The notes below the pieces were generated by a model. That model had not been told where the DNA came from and made no database searches. It saw only the letters and a program-made list of their open reading frames with translations. From Epiperipatus broadwayi (Eukaryota > Onychophora > Udeonychophora > Euonychophora > Peripatidae): DNA of 64,000 nucleotides. Made by a program: the position numbers and the translations under genes. Every line of letters starts with the position of its first letter. Within the stretch, counting starts at the first letter, position 1. This document shows positions 12,725 to 27,000 of this stretch, piece by piece. The stretch is from positions 62,001 to 126,000 of the forward strand of contig JAQFVV010013306.1 in the NCBI GenBank assembly GCA_028023455.1. Direction: 5' to 3'.

Positions 12725-14862
12725 TGGCACCAGAAATATTATTTGCAATTGTGTACTGTTATATCAGTAACATCTGATATTGTATTACCTAAAAAAAGAA
12801 AAGAAATAATGTGGAATTTAAAAAAAAATATTTATGATTTAAAATAATGATTAGAAGGATTTATAGGTGCAATTTAAAATTTATTAGATGTTTAGTGGCT
12901 TACTTTAGGGACAATTAATGATAGGATAGAGGGGTTGCTTGTCATAAACATAGTAAGTTCAGTCAAGTTGATGCTAATTTGTTTTGTTTGTTCACAAATA
13001 AATAGAGTTGTTTTGAGTGAATCTCTAGTTCATTTGCTTTACACATCTTAATTTATAGAGTAAACAGGGAAGTATGTTTCACTCATCATCATTAAAATAG
13101 TCATGCCAGCTTAATGTCTAGTGTGTCTTGTTACTAAATATTCATGTATGTCAATATCATTATTCAACTTTATTTTTCATTCATATGTTTCATTAAATCA
13201 TTAGATATCACATTTCATACCCAATTATTTAATTTTATAGATAATAGTATTTAAAACCAGATTAACCACATTTTAAGTGAATTAATTGAGCATTGAACTA
13301 ATGAATTATTATACAATAGTTACATTAAAAAATATTTTAATAATTAAAACAATTGATATTAGTTTCTATTCTGTTGTTTTAAAAGCACAGAATATTTTAT
13401 TGTTAATTCAATTTAATATTAATATTTCTTTTTAATTATTTAAAAGAGAGAATGGTTTGTTTTTTCCCCCATTTATTTTTTTAAGACAAAAGTTTTTTTG
13501 CATAAATTAAGTCATGTTCTGTCTGTTGGCCTTTGTTCTTTCAGATCTTGAACTATTGGATGGGAGAAATTATGAAGTAATATTTAAAAAAAAAACTATA
13601 AAAATGATTGCCACTACAATTAACTTCACTAGACTCCACTTCTCCACTCCACTCTTACATTTTGACCTTCTGACTATTAGGTCAGCTACAAACTGCTAAA
13701 GGTCTTTCAATAGTGTTTCAATTTTAAACAAAGTTTAATAGTATAATTTTTCTCTTCCAAAATTCAAGCTGAAAATAATATATTTTATTGTTGCAAAAAT
13801 ATGTATACTTAAACTACACTAAAGATACATTGGTCTCATTCTTGGCTGACTATTTAAATTCTTCAACAATCAGAGATACATGTAAGTGCCTATATATTAT
13901 ATTATTTAAATTTAAATTGCTACTGTTGAAAATAATAATGGGAATGAGTACTCATATTATAAATTTACCTAATTTAAACTTGAAATTGAACAGAAAAGAA
14001 GAAAGAAAAATGTATGTTCATTTGTCAAAATCATTTCTCTCAAGTTTTAATTATATTTTTAAGGGAATAATTGCAGAACTCTTGATAAATATTTTCAGAA
14101 CTCTTTCTAAAAAAAATTTATGCTAATTATAAAAGAAGATTTAAAGACATATGAATTGTTTAATTTTATCTCCATTATTGTTGGAACATTTCTGTAACTA
14201 TTTTTGTTCTTATTTATTTAAAAAAATACAGGATTAAAATGAATTTATTAAAATAGACGAATTATATAACTTTGTTTTGTTAAATGCATTCTTCACTATT
14301 TGAAAAACTTTTCTGGTTAAAAATATTGCTAGTAAATTCATTTATACAAATATTATTAACTAAAATATATTGCTTAATTAGAATGGCTTTAAGAAAATAA
14401 AATAATACATCTGAATGTCCTAGGAAGAAAGTACTCCTTTATTTGCGTCATTAAAATATATTGCTTAATTAACTGAATTTTTCATATCATGTCGACAGCA
14501 ATTCATCAGCTGATAGATGAGAACATTGAATTTGCTCTTATGAATTTAAATAATATTGTTTTGTTTTTCTCTACAGGAAACGTGTTTGTGATATATATAT
14601 ATTCATCAATATTGATATTTGCATGAAAATAATTGTTATTCATTTCGGAGAAATGACCAAGGAATATCATTCATAAACTATTAATAAACTTTCGTTTCAA
14701 TTAAGAAGAAAGAAGAACTTTATTATTATTTAATAGTATTTTAGATAGTTAGTGTTAGTTAAGAAATGTTTTATTATATGTATTATATTTATTATTATAC
14801 TGCTAGAACGTCTCCTAAATGTACAATATTAATGAAAGATATTGTACAGGTAATTTTTTTAT
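12725..14862. other. AT-rich non-coding DNA with one unsupported open frame
   Basis: An open frame of 112 codons (13788-14126) is the longest outside the LINE and the 44273-44680 frame. It is Lys-, Leu-, Ile- and Asn-rich with no domain, repeat or signal peptide that I recognise and no visible exon signals. I treat it as chance in AT-rich DNA. Confidence 0.5.
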
Positions 14863-15689
14863 TTATTGATTTAACATAGGGTATATGAGCACAGACTTTC
14901 ACATGACCCACCACTCTCCACTCTATCTAATAACACTGATACACTCAAGCACATATATGCTGAAAAGATAAATAATCATCAATATACGTATTTCATGCTA
15001 AACCAGCAATCATCAGTTGGTCCAGATTATCATCTCCCACACATATATACTATAAGTGCTCAGATATATATTAAGATAGACAATCTTCATACTTTAATGG
15101 ACTGGCTCCAATCTACTACCCACTCCAACTCTTCAACCGTCCATCCAATTGAAAATCTGATGATGGAAAGCTCGAAGGCCACCCTAATGCCGAGATTCTA
15201 GTCACACCCATGTTGACCCAAGGTCAATCTGAACCCCACATGTACAGGACATAATCCATTAAATACATATGCAAGGATGGGCAGACATCTCTACAATGTA
15301 ATAACTGAAACACAGGGTGGCCTTCGAGCATTCCATCATCAGATTTTCAATTGGATGGACGGTTGAAGAGTTGGAGTGTGTAGTAGATTGGAGCCAGTCC
15401 ATTAAAGTATGAAGATTGTCTATCTTAATATATATCTGAGCACTTATAGTATATATGTGTGGGAGATGATAATCTGGACCAACTGATGATTGCTGGTTTA
15501 GCATGAAATACGTATATTGGTGATTATTTATCTTTTCAGCATATATGTGCTTGAGTGTATCAGTGTTATTAGATAGAGTGGAGAGTGGTGGGTCATGTGA
15601 AAGTCTGTGCTCATATACCCTATATTACATATATAGACACATGGTATATATTAAGCCTGTGTTTCAGTTATTATTATTGATTTAATATA
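14863..15689. mobile_element. Foldback element F1 with about 320-bp arms and a 16-bp direct repeat
   Basis: The left arm (14879 to about 15187) starts GGGTATATGAGCACAGAC. The right arm (about 15314-15625) is its near-perfect reverse complement, ending GTGCTCATATACCC. The unique loop is about 125 bp. Because the arms mirror each other, the same meaningless 60-residue peptide opens on both strands (14995-15201 plus, 15259-15504 minus); it is not a gene. A one-sided tail follows the right arm, TATTACATATATAGACAC to about 15673. The insert lies between TTATTGATTTAACATA (14863-14878) and TTATTGATTTAATATA (15674-15689), a 16-bp direct repeat with one mismatch. No transposase is present. It is kin to the repeats at 23780-28480, 37090-37440 and 45009-45776. 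Confidence 0.88.
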
Positions 15690-18600
15690 AATTTTGCCAT
15701 ACATTATGTTATAATATACGTGCGGTGTGTAGTAAGGAATGGATGCGTCCATGTAATGTTAATAGGGGTGAAAGCTCTTTTTTAAAGGAATCACATTATA
15801 TAAGTTCTTATGTTATATCTATGCATTTCCAATAGATTTGAAAAAAATAATTATTTTCAATAATCATTTAGTCTGAAATATAAATTTTTATTATTTGTCT
15901 AAGCCAGATTTTTTGCTTTAGATGTGTGCTAATTTAAATGCACTATATAAAAAATTATTTTGTCTTGCTTGCCTATAAATTATTGCTTTATTTTCCAACC
16001 GTTATTAGAATGTTAACAAGTCCTAAAATATTATCAGATATGAAATATTTATTCTTTATCACTTTTATGAATTAGTAACTAATATTTTAACAGTAATTTT
16101 TTGCTTGTTGTGATTTTGAATGGTCTGTATATTATTATGCTTATAGATGTGTGTACATTATTAAACTTAGCTATAATATGTTAATTGCAAGTGCAAATGT
16201 TATACAATCAATCGGTTTCAGAAGAAGTGGATGGTTAATTGTTTGAAAGAATTAGAGATGTATTTTAGTGAGAATTATTGTTCTTTATTATGTTTGAATG
16301 GAAAAGTATTTTTGTGGCTATATGCAATGTTTTATAATATTTATTGGTTTGAGTAAGCTCTCCTTTTTGTTATTTGAATATTTAAACATGGGTAGACTGC
16401 CTAGTGTAATAGGCATGGGATCGAGTAATCCCTTATTTTCTGTGTATTGAAATGTTTTTTTTATAGGAGTAGATGGAATCCACCAGTTTTGATGACATTT
16501 ATTATGAATTAAAGTATCTGAATTTGAATATATTACCCCCTTGTTCATTTGGTGAAGAGATTTATTCCCACCAGTTTAGTTAGTCTCAGAAGTAGACTTG
16601 GAATTTGTTGTGTTGATATTTATCCGACCTGAATTGTTAAAATCCTTTGTCCCCATGTCTTATTGAATGTTTTCCAGCTTATACTATAGCCAAGTGCCAG
16701 ATAATTTGTTGATAAAAAGAAGAATAGAGGCAGAATAGATTTTCTTACAAAACAACTGTATAAAGTTAGTAATTAAAGTCTAATTGACCATTGACTTCGT
16801 CCATATTGTGATCATATTATAACTTCACAAGCAAACCGATTAGATTGTTTAGAATTAATTATTTATTCTTTGACACACAGCATAATACAGACCTATGTAT
16901 AGAGTGTTATTTTGCAAGCAGGAAAAATCCATTATTAATGTATAATTTAATTATCATTTCAAACATTTTCTAGTGATCATTTAGATTTCATATCATTAAT
17001 TTCATCATTCAATCATCATTTGATTAAGTAAGCAGGCAAAGATAAAACATACTTAATGAATAAAATTGTTATTTCTATTTTGGCAAAATAAAAAAATATA
17101 TAGTTATGGAATAGAATAATTTATTTCAGTGTTGCAAGGGCAAAATATATTAATTAATGACATTCTTTATTTTATTTTGCAAGACATGGTTTATAAGAAT
17201 ATATTGATTAATGTAATTCTTTATATTATTTTGCAAGATATAATTTGATGAGAATGTGTTAAAGTAATGGAGCTATTTATTCATTTTTGTAAAACCTAGT
17301 TGATGTTATTCTTAGGTTTCAAACCCCTTTATTTTAGTTATCTTTACTGTGCATTTGAAGTAAAATGCAAAATATTAATTTTATTTTATAGCATAATTAG
17401 AATATTTAAACCATATTGTTTATCTTAGATTTATTAATTTGATGGATAAATAAGTATTATAAAACCAAATGTTGAACAAAAGATAAATTTTATAGTGGGT
17501 TAATAGGAGCACAATGTTATATTTCTTCAGCTTTATAGGTATCAGAAGAAGCCGATAACTAAGAAACCATTTCCTGTACAATAAAATATATGGTTTTATT
17601 ATTTGATATTACAAATAGCAGGTGTTCACAAACCTATCCAGATGTTTGGATAGATTAATGTGTAATTTTGAAATTCAAAAGCATATTATATTATTATTAT
17701 TATGAAAATTGTGAAATAGATTAAATGTTTGTTTAACTATTTTTCTTGCTTTATTAATAATTTTTTTATTACCCCAAATTTGTATTTTGAATTCTTTTAT
17801 AACATTCATTCGTTGTTTCATATTTCCACACATGTTCACACATTTATTTTATTTAATGTGACATAATGGTATTTTCATTTAATTATAATAAACATCCAGA
17901 TATGATGATATTGATTTTCTTGATCCAAACACTGTATGAGATGTCAATTATCTACTGTTTATCTAAAAGGTTTTATTATTTAATAATTGTTTAGATGATG
18001 AATTGAAATCAAAATGTACCCGATTTCTTTCATTATCTAACTGCCATTATTTAGTTAGGGTATTGCTTAGTTTGTATTATTGTTTTCATAATATTAAATA
18101 ATAGTTATTGAAAGAGAGATTTTAGTTTAAGCCATGCCTTATAACAGATTCCCTGAGATCTTCAATTTTAATTCAGATTAGATAATAAATTCAATTAATT
18201 AGATTAGATTAGTGTATAATTAAAATTTAGTAATGATAGGTTTAGTTGGAGTTTAGATCCAGTTAGTTATATATTACAGTTTCTAAAATATTTTTTTAGT
18301 TATTGGTGTAATTTTCTAATATGGTAGAGGTTGTTCAGTGCATATGGATGATGGGAGGAGGTGAAATATAGATTATAATTAATAAATTTTAGCTGGTAGA
18401 ATTTTACCAATTTAATTTTGTTTAGCATAGAACTTGATAGATGTTTTATTCTTATTAATTATAATATTTTCTCCCACATCTAATGTACATTGTACACCTC
18501 ATACACCTCTGTATCCCTCAACTGAGTTAGTTTAAGATGAAACTTTAATTAAGAGCCTCATGAATAAATTTAGGATAAAGTTAGATTGATAGTTTATTCT

Positions 18601-20100
18601 ATGATTCATAGAATTGGCGCCCTGGGTAATTGTTAGTATTGATGATCGGTGGTGAGTGGTTACAGTATATATTATATATTTAAGTTAAAGAAATTAAATA
18701 AAAAGAAGAGATAGACAATAACTAAAAACTACTTTGATTTTTGCTAAGATAAGAAAACCAATTCTTATCACAAAGCAATTAGCAGTAATTAAAGTTAAAG
18801 TCACAGCATTCTATGTAAGTAAAGATAGCTACCAAAGAGCAAAAGAATGACTTTGAGGACAAAATTACTTTAAATTTTGTCAAATTTAACAGGTCTCAAT
18901 AGGAGGTCCATGGCAGACTAAAAATCAGAGGACTATAAAAAGCCAACACATGTATCGGTTATCTTAGATCTTCATTTCTAAAAGAATCAGTTGAATATAA
19001 AATTGATTTCTATGAAGTCAAAGATTGTGCCAGAGTACTCTCACCAGCCTGTTGAATCATCATAAGATGTGTGAGTAGAAATAATTCATTTGCCAATGTT
19101 TTCTTTCCTCTCAAAGTCATAATAAAGCCATGAATGAAGCTATTGCCTACTGGAATCTTGAACCCCAGACTATCTGGAAATTGTAAGAAGTGTGTACAGT
19201 GGATAACCCTTCCAGGACAAATCCATGCATGGTAAACTACCCACTATTATATGTGAACAATTAAACTTACCAGTAAGAAACTTTGTTGCATAAATACAAA
19301 GTGATCACTTTCTCTTGAACTCTAAATATAGCAAAATGTTGTGTTGAGTCAGACTACTTAAAATATAAATCTTAACAGTAATTTTTAATCACCATTGCAT
19401 TTTCATTTTCAATTTTTATTTTCTTAGTAAATATTATACATATTTTAATTATGAATTAATAAATCTATGTTGTTGTCTAATTAAGTTTATTATTGTGAAA
19501 TAATATTAGTTAAACTACCATTATTTGAACAAACCAATTGCTAATGCTGTATTAGAAAATATAGTCCTTCAGGTGTACCAAATAATTCATTATAGTAACT
19601 AATAAAAGTAGGGTGGGTACGCCAAAGGCGCCAGAGGATTCTTATATAGAATCCTGCCACCTTTCAAATAAATTAAAAGCTGGTTCTCTCTTTTCTATTA
19701 TTCAAATTTAATTATGTGACTAGGAAAAATTATTGTATCGTTAAAATTACCTGAAATGTTATAATAAGGGAATTAATAAATCAAACATAATTTGGTCATC
19801 GAATATGAAGCAAATAAATCATATAAACCCTAAGAGATACTGGTGGACAGTACAATGTCATCCAACATGGGTGTTTATGTCATAATAATGAACCAGAACA
19901 TGAGATAGATGTAAAATTATAAAATAATAATTTTTATACATATAATTATTTCAAAAAAAATATTCTCATATGTAGGTGGGGGGAAACAAATAGGCAAACT
20001 TATAGAAAATAAGGTAGCTTGAAAGGTAAAGCGACAACAGAGGGAAGGGCATTGGCAGATGTGTTAGTGAAATATAAGTATATTTTTTATTCTTCTCCTT
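15690..20100. other. AT-rich non-coding DNA
   Basis: No gene was recognised. Small items are a GGCGCC-bearing stretch at 18616 (TGGCGCCCTGGGTAATTG), resembling the sub-terminal motif of the LTR-like family, and an 8-bp-arm hairpin AGGATTCT..AGAATCCT just after a second GGCGCC near 19628. Confidence 0.5.
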
Positions 20101-20116
20101 TACTTTATTTGCATTT

Positions 20117-20258
20117 CTTCATATATATATATATATTGCTTATAATAACTCCTCTCATACATTTTTTATGCAAAATTTTTTTTTAATAAATCTTCTTTAT
20201 TTTCCTGACAGTTTTGTCTCTCCAATATTTGAATGATATAAATATCTAACCATTACTT

Positions 20259-20339
<81 letters not shown>

Positions 20340-20401
20340 AAAATAAAAAAATATGGTTGCATTATGTTTGTGTTTTTTTTGTGTGGTTCTTTTTTAGATT
20401 A

Positions 20402-20434
<33 letters not shown>

Positions 20435-20515
20435 CAATGTATATACACATATATCTCTTAAATATACATATATAGATCCATATACACCCATAGATATATA
20501 TATATATATATATAT
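20117..20515. repeat. Cluster of (TA)n and ATATACACATATA-type microsatellites
   Basis: (TA)n runs lie at about 20119-20136, 20261-20334 (74 bp), 20405-20434 and 20493-20514. Degenerate TATACATATATAGAT pieces continue to about 20660. The stretch to 20905 is T-rich filler. Confidence 0.9.
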
Positions 20516-20909
20516 TAAATCTACATATAAATATGTATATCAAAATATATACATGTATCTTTTAAACATACATATATAGATGCACATACACCCATAGATA
20601 TATGTACAAATTTATATATACATACACATCCATATGTATACAAGCTACATATAATATATATATATCTAATACACAATTTTTAAATTATTATATTTTAAAA
20701 ATTTTTAATTTTTAAAAATTTTTTTAATACTACCCCTTTTATTACTTTATTAATAATTATTTTATTTTATAATTTTTAGTTTTCATCTTTTATTCTTATG
20801 TATCTTTTTTTATTATTATCTAATATATAATATCTTATTTTTTATTTTAATATCTATAATTTTACCTTTTTACCATTTTCTTTTTTATTATTTCTAATAA
20901 TTTATATTT

Positions 20910-21645
20910 AGGTGATGTAGTTGTTTTTGCAAACAATGCTTTAGAGCTTCAGAAAATGTTGCAGGAGTTATGAGATGAAACTAAATGTGGAATTAAACGT
21001 AAATATTCAATGAATTTTTTCAAAAGACGAAAATAAAGTTTGATTATGATGATTTAGAAGTTAACAACTACAATTACCTAGGTCAGATTATTACTACAGA
21101 CGGAAAGATAATTGGTAAAATTAATCATAGAATTAAACTTGGTTGAAGTGCTTTTGGTAAAATAACTTAATAGTAAAAGGAAATATGCCTTTGGTTTGAA
21201 AAGGAAGGTTTTTAATAAATGTGTTTTAAATATTCCTATATGTTTGAGAAGGAAGGTTTTTAATAAATGTGTTTTACCAGTTATTACTTATGGATTTGAG
21301 ACTTGGACACTTAATAGAAAAGCAATAAAGAGACTTCAGACCACTCAAAGAAGTATGGAGGGATGCATGTTAGGAGTAACAAGGAGAAATCAAAAACACA
21401 ATATAGTGTTAAGAAAACAAATAGGTGTTACTGATGGGAATGATATATTGCTAGAAGAGATAATAATAGATGAACAATTGAAATCTTAAAATAGATTTCA
21501 AGAGATCACATGTGAGATTGATGGATGAAATAAGAAAGCATCAGGGGTGATGTGTAGAAAAGAGGCTAGAGTTTGGAGAAGTTGAATTGAACTTGGAGAT
21601 ACCTTCATCCTATAATAGATTGATAATGGCTGATGATGATGATGA
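20910..21645 (+). pseudogene. 5'-truncated RTE-like LINE reverse transcriptase remnant
   Basis: In translation the segment opens with GDVVVFANNALELQKMLQEL, the sequence that normally follows the Y/F-A-D-D catalytic box of a non-LTR reverse transcriptase; the ADD itself is missing, so the copy is cut at or just before it. A conserved thumb part follows (NNYNYLGQIITTDGK), interrupted by frameshifts and a stop. An open stretch at 21196-21489 then reads CVLPVITYGFETWTLNR and RLQTTQRSMEGCMLGVTRRN, typical of RTE-like elements. A 48-bp internal duplication repeats AAGGAAGGTTTTTAATAAAT (21201 and 21250). The copy ends at about 21645 with TGATGATGATGATGA, a short trinucleotide tail as used by RTE-type LINEs. 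The remnant is dead. Clade assignment is from memory of motif style and is only moderately secure. Confidence 0.8.
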
Positions 21646-23779
21646 CCTTATATTTGAAATAATCAAATGTTTATTAAAATCTGTAAACCTTTTTTTAACA
21701 TGCTTCTGTGTTTATTTGTTGATACTAAAAGTCTACGTTTTTCTTATGGTTGTTTTAAAGTCAAAGTTCACTTTAAAATAATTGTAGATATTTAATAATA
21801 AATTTTGTCAAAAAAAAAATTTTTTTTCTTTTAAAATATCAAAAATAGTTGCATTATTTGCTGGAACTTTTCCTTACTAAATTTAATTGTATATTTAAAG
21901 TATTTGGCAATTCAAAAAACATAGGGGGTTCTTGGTTTTTTTTTTTTAATATTGTTTCTTTCTGTACCTCTACAAATTTTCCGATGGTCTTTTTTGTAAT
22001 AACAATCCATTTATTTTGTTATTGAAATAATTTTTTTCTATTATTAAGATGCTGTTTTATATTTTTTGGTCTCAACTTTTCTGCCAATTCATAATTATAT
22101 CTATTCCTATAAGTATTTTTTATATATCACTTTATAAAACTCTAAATATTCATTTTCTTTAGTAGTTTCTTTTTAAAATCTTTCAAGTTACTTCATTTTA
22201 TTTTGCATTATCTTACTGTACTATACTATTGATGAACTCTTTCTTTTTATCTAAACCTTCTGTCTTGCAAATCTTTATTGACTTCAGTCCAGTCTGAGTC
22301 AATATTAAAATCTGATAATATTTTAAATTTATTTTGAAGTTCCAATTTCAATTTAGTGCAGGGTTTCCAAAAGTTAGGAATATCAACTTTTTTGAATATT
22401 TTTAATCTGTCTGGTTCTGCATTGGCATATATACCTCTCACTAATTAACAATATTTTCCTGTGTTAAATCTATAGAGAACATTGTTATATTGAAATATGT
22501 ACTTATGTTTGGTCAGAATATGATCCAATTCATGTATACCTTAATTTGTATATTTTCATGCCCATTTTCCTTTACCATTTTTGTCTTAATGAATTCGTAT
22601 AATTTTCCTTTCAACTCTATTCTCTTTCATTCCTGTCATTACAATTTCTTCTCAGCTCAATCATTAGTTTATCAATTGAAGCATTTAATGTTTTCCATAA
22701 CAAATTTAAAATGTTTTATCTGGTCAAAAACATTTTATACATGTATATAAAAATCATCTACTTCATCATCACAATGAGAACTTATTGCGATATAAACTTG
22801 AATTATTAAACTGCATTTGGTATTTTCCATTAAGTCAAATAATTAATCTAGTCTCTGAACTTAATCAATCTTCACAATGTTATTTTTCCACTGTTTATTT
22901 ATAATAATTCCATTTGTAGTTTTAGTATTTATGCCTTAATAATAAAGTACATGTAAACTTTTTAAATCAATTGACTTGCCTACTAGCTTTATAATGTCTT
23001 ATTTATAATTAGACAGTTTTTCCAATTTATTCAAATGATCTGAAGTTGTAGGTATCTAAATTAAAGATTGTCATTGAATTTTATTCTAGGTTCAAAGCAG
23101 ATTCATAGCACAACCAGCTGCTGTCATTGAGTGATAATTTTACAGCCTCTTGGGACTAAAGGCCATGATTTACTTTTGTCTATCATGATTATAAATATCT
23201 AAAAAAAGATCTTATTTATCCACATTTATTTCGCTTTTAACACATTTCAACTGATATTTAAGTTCTGAAAAGAATGACCTAGAGGTAAAGCCAATAAATT
23301 CATCATGATAGGTTATGCCTGATACTGAATATCCTGTGTTTATTTACCATATGAATATCAAATAATAATATCTACAATGACAGAAACATATGAAGTTGTC
23401 ATAAATAATTTATTTTCATTTTTTTAATACTTCAAAGGAGGAATCTAAGATATTTCCAGTTAACAGAAACTTCTTGCTGCTTATATATTTAACTAAATAT
23501 CCTAAACTTGCAAAACGTTTTAATCTATTCCAGTCAATTACATTGCTTCAAAGAGAAATCCAGGATTATGTTCAATTAACAGAAATTTATTTTTTACATA
23601 AATTATTTAATGTCTAATCTTAGAAAAAAAATTAATTTATTTCAGTGAATTAGGTTCATAGTTACCTTTTTATTTTTGGCAGAGATATGAGAGTTATTAT
23701 GTATAGTATTTGATTTATTTTGAAGAAAAAAGGAAGACACCAATATATAACAACTTGCTGGTGTAATTTATTTTTCAGA
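21646..23779. other. AT-rich non-coding DNA
   Basis: Nothing recognised. Open frames here (22247-22441 minus, 22490-22750 plus) lack motifs. Confidence 0.5.
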
Positions 23780-23946
23780 TTTAAAGATAATATAATTATA
23801 GGGGATTTGAACACTTACTTTCAAGATCCTTCAGCTATTTATGCTATCTCATACAACCGATTCACATGACCACATTTATGAAAAAGATAAATGGTGTGCA
23901 TTATATGTATTTCATACTGAACCAGCATTCATCCATTAATCCATAC

Positions 23947-23949
<3 letters not shown>

Positions 23950-24029
<80 letters not shown>
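23950..24029. repeat. (TA)n microsatellite, 80 bp
   Basis: Longest pure TA run of the window. It lies at the junction between the foldback left arm and the nested 3.15-kb element. Confidence 0.95.
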
Positions 24030-24030
<1 letters not shown>

Positions 24031-24035
<5 letters not shown>

Positions 24036-27000
24036 GGCCTGTCTATAGGTGGTATGACCCTAAGCAGAGTCCAAGCTCCTTATATTAGGCCCTACTTGGA
24101 CTCTGGTTAGGTACTATTAACAAACTTACTATATCCCGACCATTTTCTTTAACTATAACAATTGAATTTAGATAAGATTAGTATTTATCCCAAGTTACTT
24201 TGACATGAGTAAATATTTCTAAAATAAGATGTGTTTTAAATATAATTGATATGAGACTCGTTTACCTATAAACAGATCACATCTCCTTAACATTAAACAA
24301 ATACAAAATATTTGTTCAGTGGCATAAGAATACCCAGATACTCCTCCTTATTAAGTATCTACATACTCTCATGGCTAACCATAATATCCAATATCTTATA
24401 TTTATAATTATTAAGTTTTAATTCAATCACTCATTAAATTAATCTGCTAGATAATTTCAGATAAACAGTGGTTCCTATTATTTTTGATAATTAAGATTGG
24501 CAATAATCACAAAAATAACTTTACAATAAGGAGATCTCAGGAAAATCATTGATTTATTAGTTCTTCATACTACCTATGGAATATCAAGAGGGATTTTACA
24601 GATTTCCATGGATAGTGCACAAAATAAGAAAAGCTTATAATTTAAATCTATAATTAAGGTTTATATTTATGTTCTTTAATACTTATTATTAAAATATCAT
24701 TATTAACTAAACTGTAATTAACACTAATACTTTCACTAATAACTAATGTATCATTTAATTTCATATTAATAAATACATTTTCATAATTGGCAATGTCATC
24801 AATGACCTATGGGATCAAGGCAGCATGTAACAAGTAAAAATCTTTACTAAGAGATTTATGCTTATTAAACTGTTAGATTTGCTCTAAATTGAATTGACTT
24901 TTCATTTTAATTTTGACTGTACATTTTGAGTTATGTGATGTTGTGAAAATGAGCCCAGAAAAGAAATGCAGCAATTAGAATTTGATAAAACTTTTAAAAC
25001 AATAATTTTAATAATATTCATTACAAATGATTATAATAAACATTACCATTAACATCTAATTTAAAATAACTTATAATAAAATGATACACATATATTGTAA
25101 TAACAATAACAACAGAAAATTAATCTTCGGAGTATTAATATTAAACAAAACTAACAATTTCCTATTATATGTTGAGATATTTATCCCTATGTATGTGAAC
25201 TACATATCACACATTCACTTTATTAAACAATCTTTTTTTTCCCATTCATGGTCTGTTAGTTCAACCTCTACATAATAATAGTACTTAATGATTAAGTAAC
25301 AATACCAAAAAATAAGTGAGAACATAGGGTCATAATTCTGGAGGTTGGTAAGATAACAAAATTAATAATTTTATCTTTCACATAAAAACAAAATCATTGT
25401 TTTTAGTTTATCCATTCGCACATGTAAATACAACCTGCTCTCTGGAATGTGTATATATCATTTTAAATACCCTTTCATACTAAAATACTGAGCATATTTG
25501 TTTATTTAAATGATTAATAATCTTTAATCTCAACCTAATTATTAAATAACTATTAATATAACAACACTTGAATTAATTCCTTATTAAATGATTTAGTCTT
25601 CCCCCCATTGTACTAACAACTCATAGATTAAAATGTATAAATACCAACATTATAAAGAAGTTCTTTTTTAAACTCTCAGCTAAAAGTATAATAACAACTT
25701 TAAGTTTTCTTAGCGTTCTGGTTGTTCCACATAAACTTATTATAATTTTTATTTTTCTTCTCTCTTTGTACATTCTACTTATCCTAAGATTCATGAGGTA
25801 TTTAAGTTATTGCAACAATAATCCTTCCTTTTTTTTTCTTTGTTTAGTAATGCGAAAAAATTTATTTATGGCTTGCTTTATTTATTCTAGATGACATATA
25901 TTTCTATCTATAGTATATGGCACTCTTAGGATTTCAATTAAAATATATGTGTCATGCAACATTTTTCAGCTAAAACTTTATAGCAACTGACATTCCAGCT
26001 GGTATGGCTCAAAGTAAATACTTCTATAATTTATTGTAATTAGGATTTTATATATAGCTGGAATAATAATGAACACTTTTCAGTTATTACCAATTTAGTT
26101 CTATTGATTCTTAAATATATATACTTAACTTTTTCCCAGAGATTTACAGTTCTTTTATTTATTCTTACTGAATATTGACAATGTTTATTTCCTTTGGTTT
26201 ATTACTGCAATTCATTTTCCCCACAGCACAGTTATTGTTCCTTTTCAATGAGTATATCTGATGATCATTCATCTCTGATGATTTCTTCAATATTTATTAA
26301 TTTTCAAGAGATTATTGGGAATTATTGATCATTGATTTGCCCAGTAGAAAAACGATTAATTTATTCCATTATTTTAACAACAAAGCTTATAATTATCCAT
26401 ATATATTGATGTAGAGTTACAATTCATTACTTTTTCTGCTTGCAAATAATACGATTTTAGGAATTTTTAATCCAACTTTTTTAAAATATATTACAAGAAA
26501 AGAAAAAGCCTATTTACTTATTTTATGATCCAGCAAAAGAAAAAAAAAATATTTCTTTTTTCTCCAGTTTGATAGTACCCAATTGTTTGACACTTTTCGA
26601 TTGGCTAATATTTCCCACCTTTTTCTGTTTATAACAACATAGATTTACCTTCCAAGTTTTTTGGTTTATTATTTTAAAATGACCGATTTTTTTCATTTTG
26701 AAAAAAAAAAAATATTGAAATACAATATTTTTAGAAATTAAATAAAAATAGAATTTACTGTTTTAATATTTAAATCAGTATTTTGTAAAATTAAACCTTA
26801 TTTATTTACTTTTAAATATAGCAAGATTTGAAGATAAATAATTTCTATTTTTAAAATCAAATGCACACAAATAATAATTATTAGTCTCTATTACGCATCT
26901 TGTTTACAAAAGACAATTTAAACTTCACTGGTTTTAAATACTAAATAATATTAATTGTTCATACATCTGCATATATATATATGACTCTGTAGATTATTAT

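Noticed and set aside
13788-14126. 112-codon plus-strand frame
   Set aside because: Composition is random-like for AT-rich DNA, with no motif, splice signal or second copy to test conservation.
15120-15190. CTGATGA in foldback arms as a hammerhead core
   Set aside because: No GAAA after a pairing stem II; the following bases do not pair.
14995-15504. Two opposite open frames giving the same peptide
   Set aside because: They are the two arms of the F1 palindrome read on opposite strands; an inverted repeat necessarily produces this. The peptide is not maintained in F5 or F6.
23866-24048. Open frame encoding a long Ile-Tyr repeat
   Set aside because: Translation of a (TA)n microsatellite.
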